In this document: in pieces, positions 1 through 4,890 of the stretch
Layout: every line of letters starts with the position of its first letter
How positions within the stretch are numbered: the stretch's first letter is position 1
Source of the DNA: Neptunomonas sp.
GTDB taxonomy: Bacteria > Pseudomonadota > Gammaproteobacteria > Pseudomonadales > Balneatricaceae
Direction: 5' to 3'
Length of the DNA stretch: 6,685 nucleotides
Assembly (NCBI GenBank): GCA_004195305.1
Contig: SDWN01000827.1
Location: forward strand, 1 to 6,685
Made by a program: the position numbers and the translations under genes
Notes under the pieces: generated by a model
The model's input: the letters and a program-made list of their open reading frames with translations, nothing else
What the model was told of the DNA's origin: nothing
Database searches by the model: none

Positions 1-18
1 CGACCAATATTGACGCAT
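1..18 (-). CDS. Start of an unidentified divergent gene (first six codons only)
   Basis: On the minus strand an ATG at 18-16 opens the frame M-R-Q-Y-W-S, which runs off the left edge. An AGGAG Shine-Dalgarno (complement of 27-31) lies 8 nt upstream of the ATG, an ideal arrangement. This fits a real start diverging from the ArsR-family gene at 135 across 116 bp. Six residues do not allow a family assignment. Regulators of the SqrR/BigR/YgaV group often neighbour the sulfide or persulfide handling genes they control, so this gene is a natural candidate target. That is inference from context; nothing in the visible codons shows it. The palindrome at 31-51 sits immediately upstream of its ribosome binding site. 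Confidence 0.5.
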
Positions 19-30
19 CCTTGCGTCTCC

Positions 31-51
31 TATTAACCCGCCGGGTTAATA
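31..51. promoter_or_regulatory. 21-bp perfect palindrome, likely operator in divergent promoter region
   Basis: The arms TATTAACCCG (31-40) and CGGGTTAATA (42-51) are exact reverse complements around a single central C at 41. The element lies between the divergent starts at 18 (minus) and 135 (plus). It directly abuts the Shine-Dalgarno of the minus gene and overlaps that gene's best -10-like hexamer (49-54). Position and symmetry suit a dimeric repressor such as the adjacent ArsR-family protein. There is no following T-run, so a terminator role is less likely. The identity of the binding protein is inferred. Confidence 0.55.
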
Positions 52-54
52 ATA
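49..54 (-). promoter_or_regulatory. Candidate -10 hexamer for the divergent minus-strand gene
   Basis: Read on the minus strand, 54-49 is TATTAT, five of six matches to TATAAT. It would place the transcription start near 42, inside the palindrome, and give a leader of roughly 25 nt with the AGGAG site. No convincing -35 hexamer is visible 16-18 bp upstream, so this is tentative or activator-dependent. Confidence 0.3.
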
Positions 55-75
55 TCAAACTTGTTTTATTGTTCG

Positions 76-81
76 TATAGT
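76..81 (+). promoter_or_regulatory. Candidate -10 hexamer for the ArsR-family gene
   Basis: TATAGT matches the sigma-70 -10 consensus at five of six positions and would start transcription near 88, leaving a leader of about 47 nt. No good -35 box stands at normal spacing; TTGTTT at 61-66 is too close. The surrounding 50-120 is AT-rich, as expected of a promoter region. Confidence 0.3.
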
Positions 82-134
82 AGAAATAACGTACATTGTA
101 ATCTCTTAAAGATTAGCAGTAGTAGGAGCCCCTC

Positions 135-470
135 GTGGATCAAGTCGCCAATCATATAGACCCAGCACCCCTTTCTCTTGAGCAGATGCGTGACCACGCA
201 TCACAGGCCGCGCATTTTCTTAAAGCGATAGCTAACGAAAACCGGCTAATGATTCTCTGTCACCTCTATGACAAAGAACTCTCCGTCACCGAGCTGAACC
301 AACACCTGGATCTCAGCCAATCGGCTTTATCGCAACACCTGGCCATCTTGCGCAGGGACGGCCTGGTGACAACCCGGCGTGCATCACAGACGATCTATTA
401 CTCGCTGTACGGCGTGGGTGCGACCAAGATCATCCACGCCCTGCGAGACATGTACTGCCCCGGAATTTAA
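135..470 (+). CDS. ArsR/SmtB-family repressor with SqrR/BigR-type cysteine pair
   Basis: A 111-residue winged-helix DNA-binding protein of the ArsR family. The start is GTG at 135, with AGGAG at 124-128 and a 6-nt spacer. The recognition helix region is clear (SVTELNQHLDLSQSALSQHL, residues 50-69), followed by the wing LRRDGLVTTRRASQTIYYSL (72-91). It lacks the ELCVCDL-type metal-site motif of ArsR/SmtB metal sensors. Instead it has just two cysteines, Cys42 (in RLMILCHL) and Cys108 (in DMYCPGI). These numbers and the 66-residue gap match the redox pair I recall for BigR (Cys42/Cys108) and SqrR (Cys41/Cys107), repressors that release DNA when the cysteines form a disulfide or polysulfide bridge. 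The inferred role is sensing reactive sulfur species, with autoregulation and control of the divergent gene at the left edge. The family call is firm; the inducer is inferred. Confidence 0.93.
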   Translation: MDQVANHIDPAPLSLEQMRDHASQAAHFLKAIANENRLMILCHLYDKELSVTELNQHLDLSQSALSQHLAILRRDGLVTTRRASQTIYYSLYGVGATKIIHALRDMYCPGI

Positions 471-493
471 TGCCATCGGGGGGCCTTGGCTAA

Positions 494-519
494 AAAAAGC
501 CCGGCTACGCGGGCTTTTT
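494..519. terminator. Bidirectional intrinsic terminator between convergent genes
   Basis: AAAAAGCCCG (494-503) pairs perfectly with CGGGCTTTTT (510-519) around a 6-nt loop, GCTACG. On the plus strand the GC stem is followed by a T5 run 24 nt or more after the ArsR stop. On the minus strand the complementary A7 run becomes a T-tract, so the same hairpin can end transcripts of the Yip1-family gene, whose stop is at 545-543. It is a compact, textbook rho-independent terminator serving both directions. Confidence 0.88.
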
Positions 520-542
520 AATTTCTGCACCTGCACTCCTGA

Positions 543-1145
543 TCAGGCCGCCATCCAGGGCGTCAATACGGTGCTCCAGAGTACCGCCGAGGCCGCTAAT
601 ATCCCAACCAGCACCACCAAACCTACCGTTAAAATTGAGCTGGAAAAGAAAAAACCTTGCTCCTCAGGGATCTCCATAATCTCAGGCACACCGCTATAAA
701 GCAGGTGGATCATAAAGGCCACAGCGCCCATCCCTATCAGCACATCCAGCCATAGTATGGGTACAAGTGCCGCCAGCCCGGTAAGAAACAGCGGCGTCGA
801 AGTAAACGTAATCAGCACCATGCAGTCATCAAAGCTAGAGTTTGAACCGTAGGTTTTTTCCATCCAATGGATAAACCCCGCCATGATTCCGGCGCCAATC
901 AGCAGGGTCAGGTAGAACGCCAGCGCAATCGGCAAGGCACTGCTAACGGTTAATTTAACCAGATCCCCGCCGGTAATGCTCCAACCCACCTGCGTCGTAC
1001 CTATAAACGCGGCAAGCGGCGGTATTGCCGCCAGGTAAATCATGTGCGAGCTGTAACACTTAACGGCACTGTAGTGCTCTTTCTTTATTAATTGCCACTC
1101 CTGTTTTGGGTGATAAAGCACCCCCAGCATATGCTGTATGAACAT
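543..1145 (-). CDS. Yip1-family (YIP1/DUF1282-like) inner-membrane protein
   Basis: A 200-residue integral membrane protein whose sequence agrees throughout with the bacterial Yip1-domain proteins common in Pseudomonas-type gammaproteobacteria. Recognisable stretches are HPKQEW (12-17), the SHMIYLAAIPPLAAFIGTTQ region (33-52), FIHWMEKTYGS (91-101), TSTPLF (115-120) and IPEEQGFFFSSSILTVGLV (159-177). About five hydrophobic segments are visible (roughly 33-52, 66-92, 108-128, 132-150, 168-192). The ATG at 1145 is supported by AGGAGG (complement of 1154-1159) with an 8-nt spacer. A second Met at residue 6 has no such site. The biochemical function of these bacterial proteins is not established. 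It lies 127 bp downstream of ctaB on the same strand, where related loci carry senC, and may be a separate transcription unit. It ends at the bidirectional terminator. Confidence 0.85.
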   Translation of the reverse strand: MFIQHMLGVLYHPKQEWQLIKKEHYSAVKCYSSHMIYLAAIPPLAAFIGTTQVGWSITGGDLVKLTVSSALPIALAFYLTLLIGAGIMAGFIHWMEKTYGSNSSFDDCMVLITFTSTPLFLTGLAALVPILWLDVLIGMGAVAFMIHLLYSGVPEIMEIPEEQGFFFSSSILTVGLVVLVGILAASAVLWSTVLTPWMAA

Positions 1146-1272
1146 CGGATTATCCTCCTGACTCTAGTGCTGCCATGACAGCTGAGCCTTTTAGGGTTAA
1201 CGGATTACAACCGGGAAAACCCCGGCTGCAGCCTAACATCTTCGATAGCCTTGGCTACCGTTCAAAAGTCAC
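1146..1272 (-). other. Intergenic gap between ctaB and the Yip1-family gene
   Basis: This 127-bp gap contains no open frame with a ribosome binding site. It holds two weak hairpins. GATAGCC/GGCTACC at 1245-1260 has one G-T wobble and almost no loop. The second is CCGGG/CCCGG at 1211-1225. A TGTAAT hexamer (minus strand, 1209-1204) resembles a -10 box for the downstream gene but lacks a -35. Whether transcription of ctaB continues into the Yip1-family gene cannot be decided from sequence. Confidence 0.4.
1211..1225 (-). terminator. Weak hairpin, possible leaky terminator after ctaB
   Basis: CCGGG (1211-1215) pairs with CCCGG (1221-1225) around a 5-nt loop. On the minus strand the stem is followed by TTGTAATCC, which is not a real T-tract. 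It lies about 50 nt past the ctaB stop. At best a weak or attenuating terminator. Confidence 0.25.
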
Positions 1273-2208
1273 TCAAATCCAATCAGAAACCGGAATGTAA
1301 TGGTCGATCAGCAGAACCACAAACAGCCACATAATGTAATTAATACTGTAGCGGAACAGCGCCATCGGAGCCTGAGAGTCGGTTCCTCGCAGCACCCGCA
1401 TCGCCCCCAGCAAAAATCGTCCATTGAGCAGACTGACCCCGGCCAAATAGATCCAACCACTCAGGCCGGTCATCACCGGCAGCAGCGTAGTGGCGATCAT
1501 CAACAGGGTGTAGAGCATGATCTGCAAACGCGTAAACTCGACCCCGTGAGTTACCGGCAGCATCGGCACATTCGCGCGAGCATATTCGTCACGTTTATGA
1601 ATACACAGCGACCAGAAATGTGGTGGGGTCCAGGCAAAAATAATCAACACCAGTAACAACGCATCGGGATCAAGCGTTCCGGTTACCGCCACCCACCCCA
1701 GTAACGGCGGCGATGCACCAGCAACTCCGCCAATAACAATGTTCTGCGGCGTAGCCCGTTTCAGATATAAAGTATAGACGAGGGCATAGCCGATCAGCGC
1801 AGCCAGTGTCAGCCAACCGGTCAACGGGTTGACCCAAACAACCAATACCGTGATCCCCGAAACTCCCAGCACAGTCGCAAACAGCAATGCCTGAACAAGG
1901 GTAACGCGGCCCTGCGGCAGCGGACGGCGCAGTGTGCGCGCCATCTGCGCATCAATATGCCGATCGGCAATCTGATTCAGCGCCGCCGCCGCCCCCGAGG
2001 CCAGCGCGATCCCCAGCGTACCGAGCAGCAATGCCGACAATGGCGGCAACCCAGGTGAGGCGAGGAACATCCCTACCACCGCGGTCAACAGCATCACCAT
2101 CACCACACGTGGCTTACAGAGTGCATAATAATCACGCCAGGCAACACTACCGCGTGTACAGCGTCCGATGGTGGTGAGAGTGCGACTCAGTGCCTTGGGT
2201 TCAGCCAT
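1273..2208 (-). CDS. ctaB: Protoheme IX farnesyltransferase (heme O synthase)
   Basis: Transfers a farnesyl group from farnesyl diphosphate to the vinyl group of heme B, making heme O, the first step to heme A. It is a 311-residue polytopic UbiA-superfamily protein of normal length. The first aspartate-rich motif is complete: NQIADRHIDAQMART (78-92, with Asp82 and Asp86), followed by RPLPQGR. Also visible are YTLYLKRATPQNIVIGG (145-161), AGASPPLLGW (163-172), TPPHFW (194-199) and KRDEYARANVPMLPVTHG (205-222), all typical of CyoE/CtaB. The ATG at 2208 has AGGAG (complement of 2216-2220) 7 nt upstream and overlaps the end of ctaA by 8 nt, implying translational coupling. Location beside ctaA favours the name ctaB over cyoE. 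The N-terminal extension of about 25 residues before DYYALCKPRV is typical for the proteobacterial branch. Confidence 0.97.
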   Translation of the reverse strand: MAEPKALSRTLTTIGRCTRGSVAWRDYYALCKPRVVMVMLLTAVVGMFLASPGLPPLSALLLGTLGIALASGAAAALNQIADRHIDAQMARTLRRPLPQGRVTLVQALLFATVLGVSGITVLVVWVNPLTGWLTLAALIGYALVYTLYLKRATPQNIVIGGVAGASPPLLGWVAVTGTLDPDALLLVLIIFAWTPPHFWSLCIHKRDEYARANVPMLPVTHGVEFTRLQIMLYTLLMIATTLLPVMTGLSGWIYLAGVSLLNGRFLLGAMRVLRGTDSQAPMALFRYSINYIMWLFVVLLIDHYIPVSDWI

Positions 2209-3271
2209 GATTCTTCTCCTCGATTACTCCCGGGTGAGCATATAACCGCAACAGTGCTAACAGCAGCATTACCGCCCCCGCATGATGTGCAAAGGCCAGC
2301 CACAGCGGCAGTCCAAACTGAACACTTAGCCCGCCCAGCAGTAACTGCAATGTCAGCAGCAGCAACACCAGTCCCGTTGCTCGACGTAGTGCTGCGCGAC
2401 GAAACAGCCAGACGCTAAGCCCGAGCAGGTAGACAGCAAGCATTAAGCCCGCTCCCCGGTGGGTCATTTGAATCGCCGCACGCGCCTCCTGAGGCAACTG
2501 TCCGCCCTGATGACTTCGTTGATCGACCGATGGCAGACTAAAGCCTGCCGTAAAATCCAACCGTTGGGTCTGGTTTGAGTCGCAGAACAGCCAGTGACTG
2601 CAGGACCAGCCGGCGTAGTTGGAGCTGGTCCAGCCTCCCAGCCCGATCTGAATCAGCAACACCAGCACCCCCAAACCGATCCCCGCCCTGTAGGGTGACC
2701 GAGCGGCTGCGGATCGGCCCTTAACCCGCAACCGCAGTCGTTGCTGCAATCGCCACAACAGGGCCAACGTCAACACCCCTCCCAGAAGATGCAAGGTAAC
2801 CACCTGCGGCAGTAGCTTCAGAGTGACCGTCCACATCCCAAACAGCGCCTGCAACACCACCACTCCCAACAGCGCCCCGCTTAAAAACACCGGGTAGCCC
2901 GATTGCGCTCGCTGCCGCAAAGCCAGCGCGGCCAGAGCCGCGATGATCAGACCGAGCGTTGCCGCCAAATAGCGATGGCTCATCTCGATCCAGCCGCGAG
3001 CCAAATCCAGCGGCACTTGCGGGAAACGCGCCTGCGCCAACGCCAAGCCGCTGGCGTTGGCGCTGGCCGGTAGCACAACCTCACCGTAACAGCCGGGCCA
3101 GTCAGGGCAAGACAGACCCGCATCGTTAAGCCGGGTCCAGCCACCCAGCAGCACCACCACGAGTGTCAAACCCACCGCTACACGGGATAGTTGAAGCGAC
3201 AACAACCACAACCTAGTAGGCGAAGAAGCTTTCGTATGCTCATGTTTTAATTGCAATCTAACTGCAGGCAT
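2201..3271 (-). CDS. ctaA: Heme A synthase (COX15/CtaA family)
   Basis: Oxidises the C8 methyl of heme O to the formyl group of heme A in the inner membrane. The 356-residue protein shows the family's internal duplication, two four-helix halves. The N-half has GGWTRLNDAGLSC with a CX5C pair (Cys55, Cys61), then IEMSHRYLA (Glu96, His99) and VTLHLLGG (His161). The C-half has GGWTSSNYAGWSC with a second CX5C pair (Cys224, Cys230), then IQMTHRGA (His271) and AFAHHAGA (His329/330). The four helix histidines are the expected heme ligands. The residues between the second Cys pair (SHWLF) differ from the TDFPT-like sequence I would expect, though spacing is kept. The ATG at 3271 has GGAGG only 3 nt upstream, unusually close, but no better in-frame start exists. 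It lies 27 bp after the Sco-like gene and overlaps ctaB. Confidence 0.95.
   Translation of the reverse strand: MPAVRLQLKHEHTKASSPTRLWLLSLQLSRVAVGLTLVVVLLGGWTRLNDAGLSCPDWPGCYGEVVLPASANASGLALAQARFPQVPLDLARGWIEMSHRYLAATLGLIIAALAALALRQRAQSGYPVFLSGALLGVVVLQALFGMWTVTLKLLPQVVTLHLLGGVLTLALLWRLQQRLRLRVKGRSAAARSPYRAGIGLGVLVLLIQIGLGGWTSSNYAGWSCSHWLFCDSNQTQRLDFTAGFSLPSVDQRSHQGGQLPQEARAAIQMTHRGAGLMLAVYLLGLSVWLFRRAALRRATGLVLLLLTLQLLLGGLSVQFGLPLWLAFAHHAGAVMLLLALLRLYAHPGVIEEKNHG
3034..3063. repeat. Strong 12-bp inverted repeat inside ctaA
   Basis: GCGCCAACGCCA (3034-3045) is the exact reverse complement of TGGCGTTGGCGC (3052-3063), with a 6-nt spacer AGCCGC. It encodes residues about 70-80 of CtaA (SANASGLALAQ), in the periplasmic stretch after the first cysteine pair. 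In mRNA it would form a very stable GC-rich hairpin. There is no T-tract, so it is not an ordinary terminator. Confidence 0.8.
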
Positions 3272-3298
3272 ATTCCTCCCTGCCGTGGCCCTGGTCTT

Positions 3299-3835
3299 TC
3301 AGCCGACATTGGATACTTTTAATAACCGTTTCAGATCTTTAAACAACGCCTGCGGGGGCTGATCCAGCCGATAACGCAGCACCAGATTACCCAGAGGGTC
3401 TACCAGCCAGATCCCCTGATTCGATACTGCAACCCCCGCACTAACAAACACCGCCTTATTCGCGATCACGCCATGCGCGGCGACACCCTTCGCAGCCGCA
3501 CGCGGCAGCACCAGCTGTCGCTCAACCCGCTGCTGATCGCGCCCCAGTGCCTTTTGTAGTTGCCCCAGCGTGTGCTGCCATGCCAGACAACCATCCTCGC
3601 AACGCTCCACCACCAACAGCAGCTGCCAGCGCCCCTGCCCTTGCCAGGACTCACCGTCGCTGGCGCTCAGTTGCCAGCTGGCCACGGCAGTAGGCGTCAG
3701 CACTAATTCGCCCTTATTGACCCGCCCAACGGGCACCCCGATGCCGCCAAAATAACTCAACATCGCCACCGCCAGCGGCAGGGTCGCCAGCGCGAGTAGT
3801 GCCAGCAACGGCCAATAGTTACGTTTAGCCTCCAC
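3299..3835 (-). CDS. Sco-like membrane-anchored thioredoxin-fold protein of the cox locus (PA0111-type)
   Basis: A 178-residue protein of the type always found between SURF1 and ctaA in Pseudomonas-like cox loci. It has one N-terminal membrane anchor (about residues 7-28) and a periplasmic domain. That domain looks thioredoxin/Sco-like: WQLLLVVERCEDGC with a CX3C pair (Cys79, Cys83), HTLGQLQKALGRDQQRVER, and a C-terminal GIWLVDPLGNLVLRY (141-155) resembling the Sco YLIDPxG strand. The histidine that completes the Sco copper site just before that strand is not seen; the sequence there is VSNQG. A role in oxidase assembly, perhaps thiol reduction or copper handling for CuA, is inferred. The start chosen is GTG at 3835, with GGAGG (complement of 3843-3847) 7 nt upstream and only 2 nt after the SURF1 stop. 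The frame can be opened at another GTG (3850), but that lacks a Shine-Dalgarno and would place the good one inside the gene. Confidence 0.82.
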   Translation of the reverse strand: MEAKRNYWPLLALLALATLPLAVAMLSYFGGIGVPVGRVNKGELVLTPTAVASWQLSASDGESWQGQGRWQLLLVVERCEDGCLAWQHTLGQLQKALGRDQQRVERQLVLPRAAAKGVAAHGVIANKAVFVSAGVAVSNQGIWLVDPLGNLVLRYRLDQPPQALFKDLKRLLKVSNVG

Positions 3836-3837
3836 CC

Positions 3838-4659
3838 TTATTCCTCCCACTCGGCCAATGCCGCACTCTGCTCAGCACTATCCTTCGCCTTCTCTTTAAC
3901 GTTAGCCGCAACTCTCCACCAGCCAAACCAGGCCAGCCAGAGCAACAGCGCCAGCGCTAGCGCAAACCACTGCAGCGCATATCCCAGATGTTTTTCGGGT
4001 GGCATCACCACCAACTCCCAGCGGGTATCGGTATTGTCGCTAACTGACTCGGTCAGGCGCACTATGGCGGGATAGAGCGGGCGCTGAAACAGCGTTTCAA
4101 AGCGGGCCATATCAGGTTGTTGAATAACTTTGGGCCAGCCAGGAGACCACTCATCCGCACCGAGCATAAACCCCGGCTGTGCCGTCAGCTGCATGCCCTT
4201 GAGGCTAACCTGCTGGGTGAAATCAGGTAGCGCAGGCAGCGCAGGTAAAACACCCCGATCAACACCTGCTGCAACCCAGCCCAGATTTACCACCCCCCAA
4301 CGCCCGGAACCTGCATCCTGAAACAAACTCAGCAACTCGTAGCCTACCCGCCCCTCACGGGTGCGGTTATCGAGCAACAGCAACTGCTCGGACAGTAACC
4401 TTGCTTGCAATTCCACCGCGCCAGGCAACTGTTGTGGTAGCGATGACAAGCTATCGATCACGGGCCCATTTGAGCCTTTCCGGATGAGGTCGCGTTTTTC
4501 ATCAGCCCGCTGCAACTGCCATAGTCCCAGGCTGATCAGCACGGGCAACAGCGTTACCCCCACCAGCAAACAGACCACTTTAGTCCTGACTGAGTTGTCC
4601 TGCGCGCCCTTGATTCGAGGCCTGTCAGCGTCTTTACTCAGTGGTATCACTGCACTCAT
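3838..4659 (-). CDS. SURF1-family cytochrome oxidase biogenesis protein
   Basis: An inner-membrane assembly factor that binds heme A and helps place it in subunit I of aa3 oxidases. The 273-residue protein has the SURF1 plan of two membrane helices flanking a periplasmic domain. TM1 spans about 28-49 and ends in GLWQLQRADEK (45-55). The loop carries LDNRTREGRVGYELL (96-110) and VNLGWV (124-129). TM2 (about 226-249) is preceded by the hallmark PPEKHLGYALQWFALA (220-235). Residues 138-145 form a small tandem LPALPALP repeat. The hydrophilic tail is rich in Ala, Glu and Lys. The ATG at 4659 has no clear Shine-Dalgarno, and only 12 bp separate it from the start of the plus-strand gene at 4672. 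Translation may therefore be weak, or the message may be supplied from upstream cox transcription. The next gene follows after 2 nt. Confidence 0.95.
   Translation of the reverse strand: MSAVIPLSKDADRPRIKGAQDNSVRTKVVCLLVGVTLLPVLISLGLWQLQRADEKRDLIRKGSNGPVIDSLSSLPQQLPGAVELQARLLSEQLLLLDNRTREGRVGYELLSLFQDAGSGRWGVVNLGWVAAGVDRGVLPALPALPDFTQQVSLKGMQLTAQPGFMLGADEWSPGWPKVIQQPDMARFETLFQRPLYPAIVRLTESVSDNTDTRWELVVMPPEKHLGYALQWFALALALLLWLAWFGWWRVAANVKEKAKDSAEQSAALAEWEE
4610..4638 (+). promoter_or_regulatory. Candidate sigma-70 promoter for the DUF2909 gene, inside SURF1
   Basis: TTGATT (4610-4615) and TTTACT (4633-4638) are separated by 17 bp, each with four of six consensus matches. It would start transcription near 4645 and give a leader of about 27 nt containing TGGAG (4659-4663) 8 nt before the ATG at 4672. 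The pair lies within the 5' coding part of SURF1 on the other strand. Such matches occur by chance, so support is modest. Confidence 0.25.
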
Positions 4660-4671
4660 GGAGCGGTACTC

Positions 4672-4857
4672 ATGTTCAAACTACTGGTGTTAATCGTCTT
4701 CGCCGGCATCGTCATCAGCCTCTTCAGCGCCCTCTATTTTCTGATAAAAGACTCAGGTTCCAGCCAGCGCACGGTCAACACTCTGGCGGTTAGAGTGGCG
4801 TTGAGCCTGCTGCTGGTCGGCTTGCTGCTGTTCGGCTTCTACAGCGATCAGTTCTAA
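4672..4857 (+). CDS. Twin transmembrane protein, DUF2909 family
   Basis: A 61-residue protein made of two hydrophobic helices (about 3-24 and 39-57) joined by a short polar loop, KDSGSSQRTVN (26-36). The pattern SLFSALYFLIKD followed by RTVN-LAVRVALS and a closing GFYSDQF is characteristic of the DUF2909 'twin transmembrane' family found in gammaproteobacterial cox loci. Its function is unknown; position and size suggest a small accessory or assembly subunit for the oxidase, which is inference. The start at 4672 is supported by TGGAG at 4659-4663 with an 8-nt spacer. It is the only plus-strand gene inside the oxidase cluster. It is divergent from SURF1 by 12 bp and convergent with coxC across 33 bp, with no terminator hairpin visible there. 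Confidence 0.88.
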   Translation: MFKLLVLIVFAGIVISLFSALYFLIKDSGSSQRTVNTLAVRVALSLLLVGLLLFGFYSDQF

Positions 4858-4890
4858 ACCCCGCACGCACGGCCCCTCGCCTGCCTGGCA
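4858..4890. other. 33-bp convergent junction without a terminator
   Basis: Between the stop of the plus-strand DUF2909 gene and the stop of coxC the sequence is GC-rich but contains no inverted repeat followed by a T-run in either direction. Transcripts from both sides may therefore read into each other's gene. Confidence 0.5.

Noticed and set aside
12..27. GACGCA/TGCGTC hairpin with a 4-nt loop
   Set aside because: Only a 6-bp stem, and it covers the start codon region of the left-edge gene. It could affect translation initiation, but there is too little support to annotate it as an element.
31..51. The palindrome as a rho-independent terminator of an upstream gene
   Set aside because: No T-tract follows on either strand, and a minus-strand start with Shine-Dalgarno lies directly beside it, so an operator fits better.
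379..699. A 106-codon plus-strand open frame running from the ArsR gene through the terminator into the Yip1-family gene
   Set aside because: It crosses an intrinsic terminator and overlaps two recognised genes. It also has no ribosome binding site, and its protein looks like random translation.
1300..1656. A 118-codon plus-strand open frame opposite ctaB
   Set aside because: Gln/His-rich shadow of a strongly recognised membrane protein gene on the other strand, with no ribosome binding site.
4221..4246. Short direct repeat in SURF1 (GGTAGCGCAGGCAGCGCAGG)
   Set aside because: It encodes the LPALPALP stretch in a variable loop. A minor slippage-type repeat within a gene, not an independent element.
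4361..4693. A 110-codon plus-strand open frame opposite SURF1 overlapping the DUF2909 start
   Set aside because: Ser/Cys/Asn-rich translation without family resemblance. SURF1 motifs on the other strand and the DUF2909 gene explain the region.
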